Source: a virus. Taken from it: DNA of 28,706 nucleotides. Below are positions 1 to 7,148 of this stretch, in pieces. The number at the start of each line of letters is the position of its first letter. Position 1 is the stretch's first letter. The stretch covers positions 1 to 28,706 of IMG/VR virus record IMGVR_UViG_3300037488_000190; one strand, given 5' to 3'. A program made the translations under genes and the position numbers. The notes beneath the pieces are model-generated. The model saw only the letters and a list, made by a program, of their open reading frames with translations. It ran no database searches and was not told the DNA's origin.

Positions 1-635
1 CATCCGTTGCGCTCACAGGCGTAGAGGCCACAGGTGCAGTTGGAACGGTAGTTGCAGCAAACGCAGCATCAGTTGCACTCACAGGCGTAGAGGCCACAGG
101 TGCAGTTGGTTCCGTAACCCCCAGCCGAACCGTTGCGCTCACAGGTGTTCAGGCTAGAGGCGAAGCAGGTACCGTAGTTTCTAGCGGGGATCGCACGGTT
201 GCGTTGACAGGGGTTTATGCAGCCGGTTTTGCGGGTTTCATCGAACGGCTTCTGTGGACGGTAATTGACGACAGCCAAACACCGAACTGGGGCACAGGGG
301 ACACCGCACAAGACCCGAATTGGGTCAACCCCGGCAACACGCAAACCCCAGCTTGGGCGACAATACCGGTAGCGGGCGGTGCTTGGACGGACGCAGCGGC
401 GGTTCAGAACGCGGCATGGGCCCCGGCAGATACCGCACAGGCAAGCACTTGGACCCCTGTGGACACCGGACAAACCGGAGGCTGGACCCCGGTAAACACC
501 GCCCAGACAAACGGTTGGACCCCGGTGGACGCCGCGCAGAACCCCGCATGGACTCCGGTAAACTCGGCGCAGCCAAATGGGTGGGGGGTGATCGGCACCG
601 AAAACGACCCCGCTTGGGAAGAGACTGTGGTATAG
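1..635 (+). CDS. repeat-rich virion protein, 5' end outside window
   Basis: The reading frame is open from position 3 to the TAG at 633-635, so the start lies upstream of the window. Two repeat families are visible. The first has four units of about 20-22 residues with the core VALTGVxAxGxxG, starting near 6, 72, 132 and 198; such Gly/Val/Thr repeats are often found in phage tail or capsid-surface proteins. The second is an 11-residue unit with Trp first (WTPVxxAQxxx), with Trp codons at 288, 321, 354, 384, 417, 450, 483, 516, 549, 582 and 615. The repeats suggest an elongated or beta-rich surface protein, such as a fibre or decoration protein, and the gene lies just upstream of the tail fibre. 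No catalytic motif is seen. The function is inferred from context only; the frame itself is certain. Confidence 0.8.
   Translation, partial: SVALTGVEATGAVGTVVAANAASVALTGVEATGAVGSVTPSRTVALTGVQARGEAGTVVSSGDRTVALTGVYAAGFAGFIERLLWTVIDDSQTPNWGTGDTAQDPNWVNPGNTQTPAWATIPVAGGAWTDAAAVQNAAWAPADTAQASTWTPVDTGQTGGWTPVNTAQTNGWTPVDAAQNPAWTPVNSAQPNGWGVIGTENDPAWEETVV
6..109 (+). repeat. two near-identical 38-bp direct repeats
   Basis: Positions 6-43 and 72-109 differ at a single base and are 66 bp apart. They encode successive VALTGVEATGAVG units of the truncated protein. More diverged copies follow at about 132 and 198. The near identity implies recent duplication or gene conversion within the repeat array. 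Confidence 0.85.
288..617 (+). repeat. 33-bp (11-aa) Trp-led tandem repeat
   Basis: Ten units separate eleven TGG codons spaced by 33 bp, except one 30-bp unit between 354 and 384. The consensus residue pattern is W-T-P-V-(D/N)-(T/A)-(A/G)-Q-x-x-x. The units are diverged at the DNA level, so this is an old protein repeat and not a recent expansion. Confidence 0.85.
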
Positions 636-646
636 AACTGAATAAC

Positions 647-661
647 GTGGCAAAATGCCAC
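647..661 (+). other. small hairpin between two virion genes
   Basis: The perfect inverted repeat gtggca/tgccac has a 3-nt loop (653-655) and lies between the stop at 635 and the tail-fibre start at 680. There is no T-tract after it, so a classical terminator is unlikely. It could be an mRNA processing or stabilising hairpin, or chance. Confidence 0.35.
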
Positions 662-679
662 CATTGATAGGAGTTACCC

Positions 680-2242
680 ATGAGCTTTACGTACACACCC
701 AACCTAAAATTGGCGCTCCCCGTTACGGGCACGGAGTCCGGAACTTGGGGGGATGCAGTAAACAACCAGATCACCACGCTGGTGGATCAGTCAGTTTCGG
801 GGACAGTCTCGCTGACCTCGATGATTGATGCCAATTACACGTTGAGCAATGGTGACGGCAACGCGGCTAACGAGGCCCGGTACATGGCACTGTTGGTGCC
901 CTCAACCCTGACGCTGACGGCCGCGCGGAACGTGATTGTCCCCGCCACATCCAAGATGTACACCGTCCGCAACCTGAGTACAGGCGGCTTCGCAGTTACG
1001 GTAAAGACAAGTGCGGGTGCAGGCATATCTGTACCCAACGGTAAGACCATGATCTTGTACTGTAACGGTACAGATGTGTTGGACGGAACGACCTACTTCA
1101 CAGACATCTCCGTAGGGGCGTTGGATGTTCAAAGTGGTGACGCGCTAATCTACAGCTTGACAGTGGGTCGCGGCCCCGGCGCAGTCGCTACTAACACCAC
1201 CTTCGGTTATCAGGCCAATAACTCCATCACCACAAGTTCTCAGCACACAGCAATTGGCTACCGCGCCAATGCTTCTATGGTGGCGATGGGCAATATTGGT
1301 GCTCCCGGTGACGGAAACGTGGCGTTGGGTTACAAAGCCCTTGAGGTAAACACCGGTACAACCAGCATTACCCGCAATGTTGCGGTAGGAAATGCAGCGT
1401 TACTAGGTTCAACAACCGGGACGCTAAACACCGCCGTAGGTTCTAATACGGCAATTGCTATAACCTCTGGAACGCAAAATGTTGCCGTTGGTGCAGACGC
1501 AATGTATCAAGCCCAGACAAGTGCTTCTTACAATGTAGCTGTTGGGTACCAAGCGCTAGGGGGTAACCCCGTAAACAATAACGTAGCAGTCGGCTACAAA
1601 GCGCTCTTAAATTATTTAGGTAGTAGCCTTACTGCTGTCGGCTATCACGCCCTGACCGGTGCTTCCGGAAGCTCGGGAACAACAGGAAATGCCGGGTGTG
1701 TAGCAGTAGGCTCTAACGCCTTGGCAACACTCGATTCCGTTACCTACGGTGCGGCGGTGCAAAATACGGCACTGGGGTTTAATGCAGGGCAGGCACATCA
1801 GTCTGGCAGCAACAACACATTCATCGGGTACACCGCAGCAGGGTCTACCGTATCGGCATCGAACGAGTTCACGCTCGGCAATGCTTCAATTGCTACGTTG
1901 CGGTGTCAGGTCACATCAATCACAGCCCTGTCCGATGCGCGGGATAAAACCGAAGTAGCGCCCCTGCCGTATGGGCTGTCGTTTGTGCAGTCGCTGAACC
2001 CAGTTTCGTTTACGTGGAACACGCGTGACGGCGCAAAGGTCGGAATCAAATCCTCGGGCTTTATCGCGCAGGACTTGAAAGCCGCTCAGGACGCCGTGGG
2101 CGCTGCCGAAACGCTCAACCTCGTGTATGAGTCCAACCCAGAGAAGCTGGAAGCCACGTACGGGAATCTGATCCCTGTGCTGGTTAAAGCTATTCAAGAA
2201 CTCAAAGCCGAGTTTGATGCTTATAAAACGTCTCACCCATAG
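680..2242 (+). CDS. tail fibre/spike with YadA-head-like repeats and S74 chaperone
   Basis: This 520-aa protein starts at an ATG preceded by AGGAGT (669-674). Its N-terminus (residues about 1-60, with LALPVTGTESGTWGDAVN) resembles the virion-attachment region of many phage tail fibres. Residues about 170-400 carry roughly ten repeats of the type NVAVGYxAL, like the left-handed beta-roll 'head' repeats of YadA/Hia trimeric adhesins. Residues 418-520 are a peptidase S74 (endosialidase-type) intramolecular chaperone, shown by SDARDKTEV, then GFIAQDL and a C-terminal helical segment with NLIPVLVKAIQEL. In that family the Ser of the SDxRxK motif (Ser418 here) is the self-cleavage residue, and the domain helps the fibre trimerise before being released. 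The protein probably binds a host-surface receptor. Confidence 0.9.
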   Translation: MSFTYTPNLKLALPVTGTESGTWGDAVNNQITTLVDQSVSGTVSLTSMIDANYTLSNGDGNAANEARYMALLVPSTLTLTAARNVIVPATSKMYTVRNLSTGGFAVTVKTSAGAGISVPNGKTMILYCNGTDVLDGTTYFTDISVGALDVQSGDALIYSLTVGRGPGAVATNTTFGYQANNSITTSSQHTAIGYRANASMVAMGNIGAPGDGNVALGYKALEVNTGTTSITRNVAVGNAALLGSTTGTLNTAVGSNTAIAITSGTQNVAVGADAMYQAQTSASYNVAVGYQALGGNPVNNNVAVGYKALLNYLGSSLTAVGYHALTGASGSSGTTGNAGCVAVGSNALATLDSVTYGAAVQNTALGFNAGQAHQSGSNNTFIGYTAAGSTVSASNEFTLGNASIATLRCQVTSITALSDARDKTEVAPLPYGLSFVQSLNPVSFTWNTRDGAKVGIKSSGFIAQDLKAAQDAVGAAETLNLVYESNPEKLEATYGNLIPVLVKAIQELKAEFDAYKTSHP

Positions 2243-2254
2243 TCGGAAAGACAA

Positions 2255-2710
2255 ATGATTGATGTGACCAAAGCCGTTGGGGCCTTTGCCGCTAGTGTTG
2301 CTGCGCTGGGCGGTAGCTACACGTTGGCCGACAAGTTTGGTTGGTTTGATCGTGCCATTCTGGAGTGGTCGCCTGAGAATTTTAAGATCGTGGCAGAAGC
2401 CGGGAAGCCTATTAACGTCACTGTTGCGCGGATCAAGAAACGTGACGATTGTTCGGTAGAGAGTTTTACCCCGAGCGTTCGTGATGCCGCAGGTATGGTG
2501 CATGAAGCTACGACTACGGTAAGCAAATTCAGCGGCCCAGCAGGGGCAACAATCGACACGTTCACCTACCAACTCACGATGGTAAAGAAAGAGAAGATTG
2601 CGCCGGGTACAGCAACTTTGCTGGCAACAATCAAGTACAAATGCCCAGAAGGCGAGAGAGTGGTGCAGTACCCACGCCATGCAAACCTGTCATTCTCATT
2701 GGAGAAATAA
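2255..2710 (+). CDS. membrane-anchored protein of unknown function in lysis cassette
   Basis: This 151-aa protein was not recognised. Residues about 5-25 are Ala/Gly-rich and hydrophobic (AVGAFAASVAAL) and could be a signal anchor. The rest, from about 35 to 151, has alternating hydrophobic and polar residues suggesting a small beta domain, with two Cys residues (about 67 and 134) that could pair in the periplasm. There is no lipobox. The gene lies between the tail fibre and the holin and shares the A of its stop codon with the holin start (TAATG), so it is probably translated with the lysis genes. A spanin-like or holin-partner role is possible, but no motif proves it. Confidence 0.7.
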   Translation: MIDVTKAVGAFAASVAALGGSYTLADKFGWFDRAILEWSPENFKIVAEAGKPINVTVARIKKRDDCSVESFTPSVRDAAGMVHEATTTVSKFSGPAGATIDTFTYQLTMVKKEKIAPGTATLLATIKYKCPEGERVVQYPRHANLSFSLEK

Positions 2711-3213
2711 TGGACCAACTATTTAACCTACTCAAAGGCTTTGCCCCTGCTCTGGCTACTGCGGTAGCTGGCCCTCTTGGTGGCGCTGCGGTTTCAATGA
2801 TCGCAAAAAAGTTTGGCGTTGAGGACTCTGTCGCTGCTGTAGCACAGGCTATTGCGGGTGACCCCAAGGCTGCTGAAAAGCTGCGCGAGATGGAGCTTGA
2901 GTACGCCCGTATACACCTTGAGAACGTCAAGGGTGCGCGGGAGATGCAGAACAACGCGCTGAACCAATCGGACATTTTCTCCAAGCGGTTCGTGTACTAC
3001 TTCGCCGCCTTCTGGTCAGTGTGCTCTGTTGTTTACATTGGCTTCATCACCTTTGCTACGATCCCCACGCAGAACATCCGGTTTGCCGACACCATCCTTG
3101 GTTTCTTGTTGGGCACGGTGGTGGCGACGATCCTGAACTTCTTCTACGGTACGAGCAAGTCGAGCCAAGACAAGACCGACAAGCTGGCTGAGATGGCAAA
3201 GGCGAACCAATGA
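2710..3213 (+). CDS. holin, 3-TM (GTA_holin_3TM-like)
   Basis: The chosen start is the ATG at 2710, giving 167 aa. It is preceded by TTGGAG and overlaps the previous stop as TAATG; a longer in-frame ORF from 2641 would overlap the previous gene by 70 bp and begins without a good ribosome site. Three hydrophobic segments are visible at about residues 9-31, 95-117 and 127-146, with an amphipathic charged helix (about 53-90) between the first two. This layout and the NxxKxGxREMQ-like helix fit the 3-TM holin family of gene transfer agents and phages. It would make holes in the inner membrane at lysis. The endolysin follows with a 4-bp overlap, which supports the call. Confidence 0.8.
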   Translation: MDQLFNLLKGFAPALATAVAGPLGGAAVSMIAKKFGVEDSVAAVAQAIAGDPKAAEKLREMELEYARIHLENVKGAREMQNNALNQSDIFSKRFVYYFAAFWSVCSVVYIGFITFATIPTQNIRFADTILGFLLGTVVATILNFFYGTSKSSQDKTDKLAEMAKANQ

Positions 3214-3638
3214 AGCTCACGCCCCACTTCACGCTTGAAGAATTGACGGTAACCAACCACAGGCAGTTTGACAACACTCCCAATGCGGACGAGATTGCCA
3301 ACCTGACCCGGCTGGCGCAGTTTCTGGAGTTGGTGAAGGACAAGCTGGACGGCAAGCCGATCATGGTGAACTCAGCCTTCCGGTCTAAGCAGGTGAACGA
3401 CTCCGTGGGCAGCAAGGATACCTCTCAGCACCGGTTAGGCTGCGCTGCGGACATTCGCGTGCCGGGTATGACGCCTGACCAAGTTGTGCGGGCCATCATG
3501 AGCCACGGGTTGTACTACGACCAGATCATCCGTGAGTTCGACTCATGGACGCACATCAGCATCCCGAACACCGCAGCAGCACTCCCCCGCCGACAGGCGC
3601 TTATCATCGACAAAGCAGGCACTCGACCATTTGCCTGA
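3210..3638 (+). CDS. endolysin, M15-family D-Ala-D-Ala carboxypeptidase-like
   Basis: This 142-aa protein carries the zinc site of peptidase M15_3: SAFRS at about 55-59, TSQHRLGCAADI with His74 and Asp81, and WTHIS with His115 as third ligand. The family cleaves peptide cross-links in peptidoglycan. The length fits single-domain M15 endolysins, which have no separate wall-binding domain, as is usual for phages of Gram-negative hosts. The ATG overlaps the holin stop as ATGA. Thr/His-rich N-terminal residues HFTLEELT are typical of this family. No signal peptide is seen, so export through the holin lesion is expected. Confidence 0.92.
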   Translation: MKLTPHFTLEELTVTNHRQFDNTPNADEIANLTRLAQFLELVKDKLDGKPIMVNSAFRSKQVNDSVGSKDTSQHRLGCAADIRVPGMTPDQVVRAIMSHGLYYDQIIREFDSWTHISIPNTAAALPRRQALIIDKAGTRPFA

Positions 3639-3656
3639 TTCGTGGGAAAATGAGTC

Positions 3657-4220
3657 ATGCCCCTTCAGAAAACATGTAACCGCTGCAAAACAGATCAGCC
3701 TTTGCACTTTTTTTACCTTAACAAGCGTATGAAAGATGGGCGGAATACATTTTGTATTGCATGCCATAAAGCAGATAATTTGTTGCGTAAAGCAAAAAAC
3801 AGAAGCACTGTAGAGTTTAGGGCGCAAGAACTTGCGTGTAAAAAAGAATACCGTAGTAAAACCACGGACCAACGCTCCGCATACATGGTTAAATGGAGAA
3901 CCGCCAATCGAGAGCATGTGCTAGCGTATGGAAAAGAATACCGGGACGCACACAAAGAATACTTTGCATTTGCGTGCCAAAAAAGAAAAATTGATTTAGC
4001 TGACAGAGTGCCTGCTTGGCTAGACGGCGACGATCTATGGGTACTAAGCGAAGCGTATGCGTTAGCAGCCCTGCGCACGCGTATTTTTGGTTTTGCGTGG
4101 CATGTGGACCATATAATTCCCCTTCGTGGTAAAAAGGTTTCAGGACTTCATGTCCCCAACAACGTACGCGTTATTCCCGCCGTAGAGAATATGCGGAAAA
4201 CAAACAAATACGAGGCGTAG
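3657..4220 (+). CDS. HNH endonuclease with N-terminal zinc finger (homing type)
   Basis: This 187-aa protein has two CxxC pairs at the N-terminus (Cys7, Cys10, Cys33, Cys36), a long Lys/Arg/Tyr-rich helical middle (about 50-115), and a C-terminal HNH core: WHVDHIIPL with Asp151 and His152, VPNNVRV with Asn169, and ENMRKTNKY. Such proteins nick or cut DNA and often behave as free-standing homing endonucleases. The gene sits between the endolysin and the nozzle gene and breaks the chain of overlapping start/stop codons: the gap upstream is 18 bp with only a weak Shine-Dalgarno. It looks richer in A and T than the neighbours. Both features suggest a later insertion. The next gene starts one base after its stop. 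Confidence 0.85.
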   Translation: MPLQKTCNRCKTDQPLHFFYLNKRMKDGRNTFCIACHKADNLLRKAKNRSTVEFRAQELACKKEYRSKTTDQRSAYMVKWRTANREHVLAYGKEYRDAHKEYFAFACQKRKIDLADRVPAWLDGDDLWVLSEAYALAALRTRIFGFAWHVDHIIPLRGKKVSGLHVPNNVRVIPAVENMRKTNKYEA

Positions 4221-4221
4221 C

Positions 4222-6849
4222 ATGTTACAAAAACTGCAAATACGTCCGGGGGTTAACCGCGAAAATACCCGGTACACGAATGAGTCGGGCTGGTACGAAT
4301 CTAACCTTGTTCGCTTTCGCCAAGGCACGCCCGAGAAAATTGGCGGTTGGGCACGGATTTCAGCCAATTACTTTCTGGGCGTCTGCCGGTCTTTGTGGAA
4401 CTGGGTAACGCTATCGTCGGTAAATTTGTTAGGCGTTGGCACCAACCTGAAGTTTTACATCGAGAACGAAGGCATTTATAACGACATCACGCCGATTGTG
4501 GCCGTTCGCACGCTGACAAACCCGTTTACCACCAACGGTACAACCGCCGAAGTTACGGTTACCGACGCCGCCGGTGGGTATACAGTCAACAGTTTTGTTA
4601 CGTTTAACGGCGCTGCACCCGCCCTTGATGTCGGCGATATTACGCTTAGTGGCGAGTACCAGATTACAAGCGTGGGTTCTGGGAGTTACACCGTTGCAAC
4701 GCCAACAATTGCAACCGCCGGGACCAGCACGGGCACCGTGTACGCATCCTACCAACTAAACGCCAGCCCCGCCGCTGTAGTCCCTTTTTTCGGTTGGGGG
4801 TCAGGCACATGGGGTTCTGGCGTCTGGGGTACGAGCGCCGCTTCTACGACCAGCCTGCAAATTTGGAACCAGAACAACTTTGGACAGAACCTCATTTACG
4901 GCCCGCGTGGCGGGGCTTTGTATTACTGGGACGCAACGATTGGGTTTACACCAACTACGGTATCTATAGATATACCCACCGGTGTTGTTACGTCTTCGTT
5001 GACCTTATTGGATAACACGCCGGTTCTTTTTCAGACTACCGGGGTGCTACCGACAGGGCTGATCCCCGGCATAATTTACTACACACGGTATGTGTCGGCC
5101 ACCACGTTTAGATGGGCGACATCTGCTATTTCAAGTGCAACATTATCAGACGTAATTATTACGGGTGTAGCAGGGCAATTTAGTTGCGCCGCTTCAAGTG
5201 TTGCGTTGATGGTGGGGCAGTCAGTAACAATAGGTGGTGGGTTTAACGGCGTGGTTGCTTTAACGGGCAACAGCGTTTCAGGCGCTGTAAACACAGTAGC
5301 TAGTAGCGGCGGTGAAAAAACACTCCCCTTGAGCGGCAGCGGTGCTGCAGCCACTCTTGGGGTCGTGAGTGCCATTGGCGGCACAACAACTATTCCAGCG
5401 GGGAGTTTGGCTTCGGGTTCTGTAAGTGACGTAGTGGGCAGTAGAACGGTTGTTCTGAGCGGCACTACCAGTTCGGGTTTTGTCAACACCGTAGCTACAG
5501 GGACTATTCCGGGGCACGTTAGTCCCACTACGTACTACATTGTTGCCACCAACGGCTCAACAACCTTTACCCTATCTACCACCGCTGGGGGGTCTGGCGT
5601 TACAACCACGCCGGGTTCTACTGGATTTACGTACACGCTATCAACAACCATAAGCACTTTCGGTTCCCAGTCTGGCACCCACAGTATCTCCCCACGAGGC
5701 GTGCCAATTTCGGCTTTACCCGGTGCTTCAGACACGCCTTTGCGCCAAAACTTCTTTACCGTTTCTGATGTCAGTCGGTTTGTAATTTGCTTTGGGACCA
5801 ACGGTTACCTTTCCACAACTTTTGACCCCGTGCTGATCCGGTGGAGCGATCAGGAGTCTGTAACCAACTGGACCCCCGCGATTACAAATCAATCGGGCAG
5901 CATACGGCTGTCGCACGGGTCAGAGATCGTTACTGCCCTGCAAAGTCGGCAGGAAATCTTGGTGTGGACGGATTCGACGCTGTACTCGATGCAGTACCTT
6001 GGCCCTCCGTACGTGTGGGGGACAACGCTGCTTGCGGACAACGTGTCTATTGCTGGCCCCAACGCCGCTGCACTGGCTTCCGGGGTGACCTACTGGATGG
6101 GCGTGGACAAGTTCTACAAGTACGACGGGCGTGTGCAGACGTTGAACTGCGATCTTCTGAGGTTCATATACAACGACATCAACCGCGCTCAGTTTGGTCA
6201 AGTTTTTGCCAGTACCAGCGAAGGCTTTAACGAGGTGTGGTGGTTCTACTGCACCGCCGATTCAAACGAAAATAACCGGTACGTTGTCTACAACTACCTC
6301 GAAAACGTCTGGTACTACGGTAGCATGGAACGCTCTGCATGGCTGGACACAGGACTTCGGAACTTTCCGCTGGCGGCTACCTATGACCCAGTAGCGCTCA
6401 CAGGGAACATCGTAGACCATGAGTATGGTGTGGACGACAACACCACTGGAACCCCCGTAGCAATGTCATCTTTCATTACGAGCGCACAGTTCGACATTGG
6501 CGACGGCAACAACTTTGCGTTCGTGTGGCGCATGTTGCCTGACTTGACGTTTGCAGGATCAACCGCTGGGACTACGCCGTCAATGGCAATCCAACTCTTG
6601 CCGCTGCAGAACTCGGGGTCAGGATACAACGTGCCTGAGTCAATCGGGGGCACCGCCTCTAATGCAACGCAAGCCGTTACCGCTACACAGATATACCCAA
6701 TTGACTTGGACACCTACAACGGCCAACTAAACATCCGAGTTCGTGGTCGGCAGATGTCAATGAAACTGTCCTGCACCACGCTGGGTACGCAGTGGCAGAT
6801 GGGGTCTCCTCGGATTGATACGCGTCCTGATGGTCGAAGGGGCGGGTAA
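4222..6849 (+). CDS. tail nozzle / phage stabilisation-like protein (P22 gp10, T7 gp12 type)
   Basis: This 875-aa protein begins with a motif common in podovirus-like genomes: RPGVNRENTRYTNESGW, then VRFRQGTPEKIGGW (about 7-45). Residues about 240-490 are Gly/Ser/Thr/Val-rich and low in charge, like inserted beta or Ig-like repeats (TTYYIVATNGSTTFTLS near 436). Residues about 515-790 have the aromatic beta-propeller-like pattern of tail nozzles, with LIRWSDQESVTNWTP, GVTYWMGVDKFYKYDG and YNYLENVWYYGSM. In P22 and T7 these proteins form the hexameric nozzle that closes the tail tube. The assignment rests on the N-terminal motif, size, propeller-like repeats and position among structural genes; without a profile search it is only moderately sure. 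It overlaps the next gene as TAATG. Confidence 0.6.
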   Translation: MLQKLQIRPGVNRENTRYTNESGWYESNLVRFRQGTPEKIGGWARISANYFLGVCRSLWNWVTLSSVNLLGVGTNLKFYIENEGIYNDITPIVAVRTLTNPFTTNGTTAEVTVTDAAGGYTVNSFVTFNGAAPALDVGDITLSGEYQITSVGSGSYTVATPTIATAGTSTGTVYASYQLNASPAAVVPFFGWGSGTWGSGVWGTSAASTTSLQIWNQNNFGQNLIYGPRGGALYYWDATIGFTPTTVSIDIPTGVVTSSLTLLDNTPVLFQTTGVLPTGLIPGIIYYTRYVSATTFRWATSAISSATLSDVIITGVAGQFSCAASSVALMVGQSVTIGGGFNGVVALTGNSVSGAVNTVASSGGEKTLPLSGSGAAATLGVVSAIGGTTTIPAGSLASGSVSDVVGSRTVVLSGTTSSGFVNTVATGTIPGHVSPTTYYIVATNGSTTFTLSTTAGGSGVTTTPGSTGFTYTLSTTISTFGSQSGTHSISPRGVPISALPGASDTPLRQNFFTVSDVSRFVICFGTNGYLSTTFDPVLIRWSDQESVTNWTPAITNQSGSIRLSHGSEIVTALQSRQEILVWTDSTLYSMQYLGPPYVWGTTLLADNVSIAGPNAAALASGVTYWMGVDKFYKYDGRVQTLNCDLLRFIYNDINRAQFGQVFASTSEGFNEVWWFYCTADSNENNRYVVYNYLENVWYYGSMERSAWLDTGLRNFPLAATYDPVALTGNIVDHEYGVDDNTTGTPVAMSSFITSAQFDIGDGNNFAFVWRMLPDLTFAGSTAGTTPSMAIQLLPLQNSGSGYNVPESIGGTASNATQAVTATQIYPIDLDTYNGQLNIRVRGRQMSMKLSCTTLGTQWQMGSPRIDTRPDGRRGG

Positions 6850-7148
6850 TGGCACAGAAAAATGTAACTGCCCCCCGGCTACCCGCCGTTACACCAGAGT
6901 ACGACCCCGTGGTGTTCAACCAGCTATTCAACATACTTCGGCTGTACTTTGCTCAACTTGACAATGCGGGGCCTATTGCGGGGTCGTCGCAGTTCAACGG
7001 TACAGACGTTGTTGCCGGGTTAAGTTTTGCGCCTAATGCAGGGGCGGCAACGCCCAGTTTGCCAACTCAAGCTGATCTTGCTAACCTACGCGTTGGGGAT
7101 ATCTATTATGATACTTCGGCAAGTAACGTATTGAAAGTGAAAACATGA
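6849..7148 (+). CDS. small virion-cluster protein, unknown function
   Basis: This 99-aa protein is not assigned to a named family. Residues about 18-40 (DPVVFNQLFNILRLYFAQLD) form an amphipathic helix. The C-terminus (RVGDIYYDTSASNVLKVKT) is a short beta-like tail of a kind often seen at the end of phage structural proteins. It starts within the TAATG overlap with the nozzle gene and ends in an ATGA overlap with the next gene, so it is co-translated with structural genes. A minor tail or connector component is plausible. Confidence 0.75.
   Translation: MAQKNVTAPRLPAVTPEYDPVVFNQLFNILRLYFAQLDNAGPIAGSSQFNGTDVVAGLSFAPNAGAATPSLPTQADLANLRVGDIYYDTSASNVLKVKT

Noticed and set aside
1916-2680. 254-aa ORF on the - strand across the tail-fibre end
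   Set aside because: It spans the S74 domain and the following gene in antisense, with Cys/Arg/His-rich random composition.
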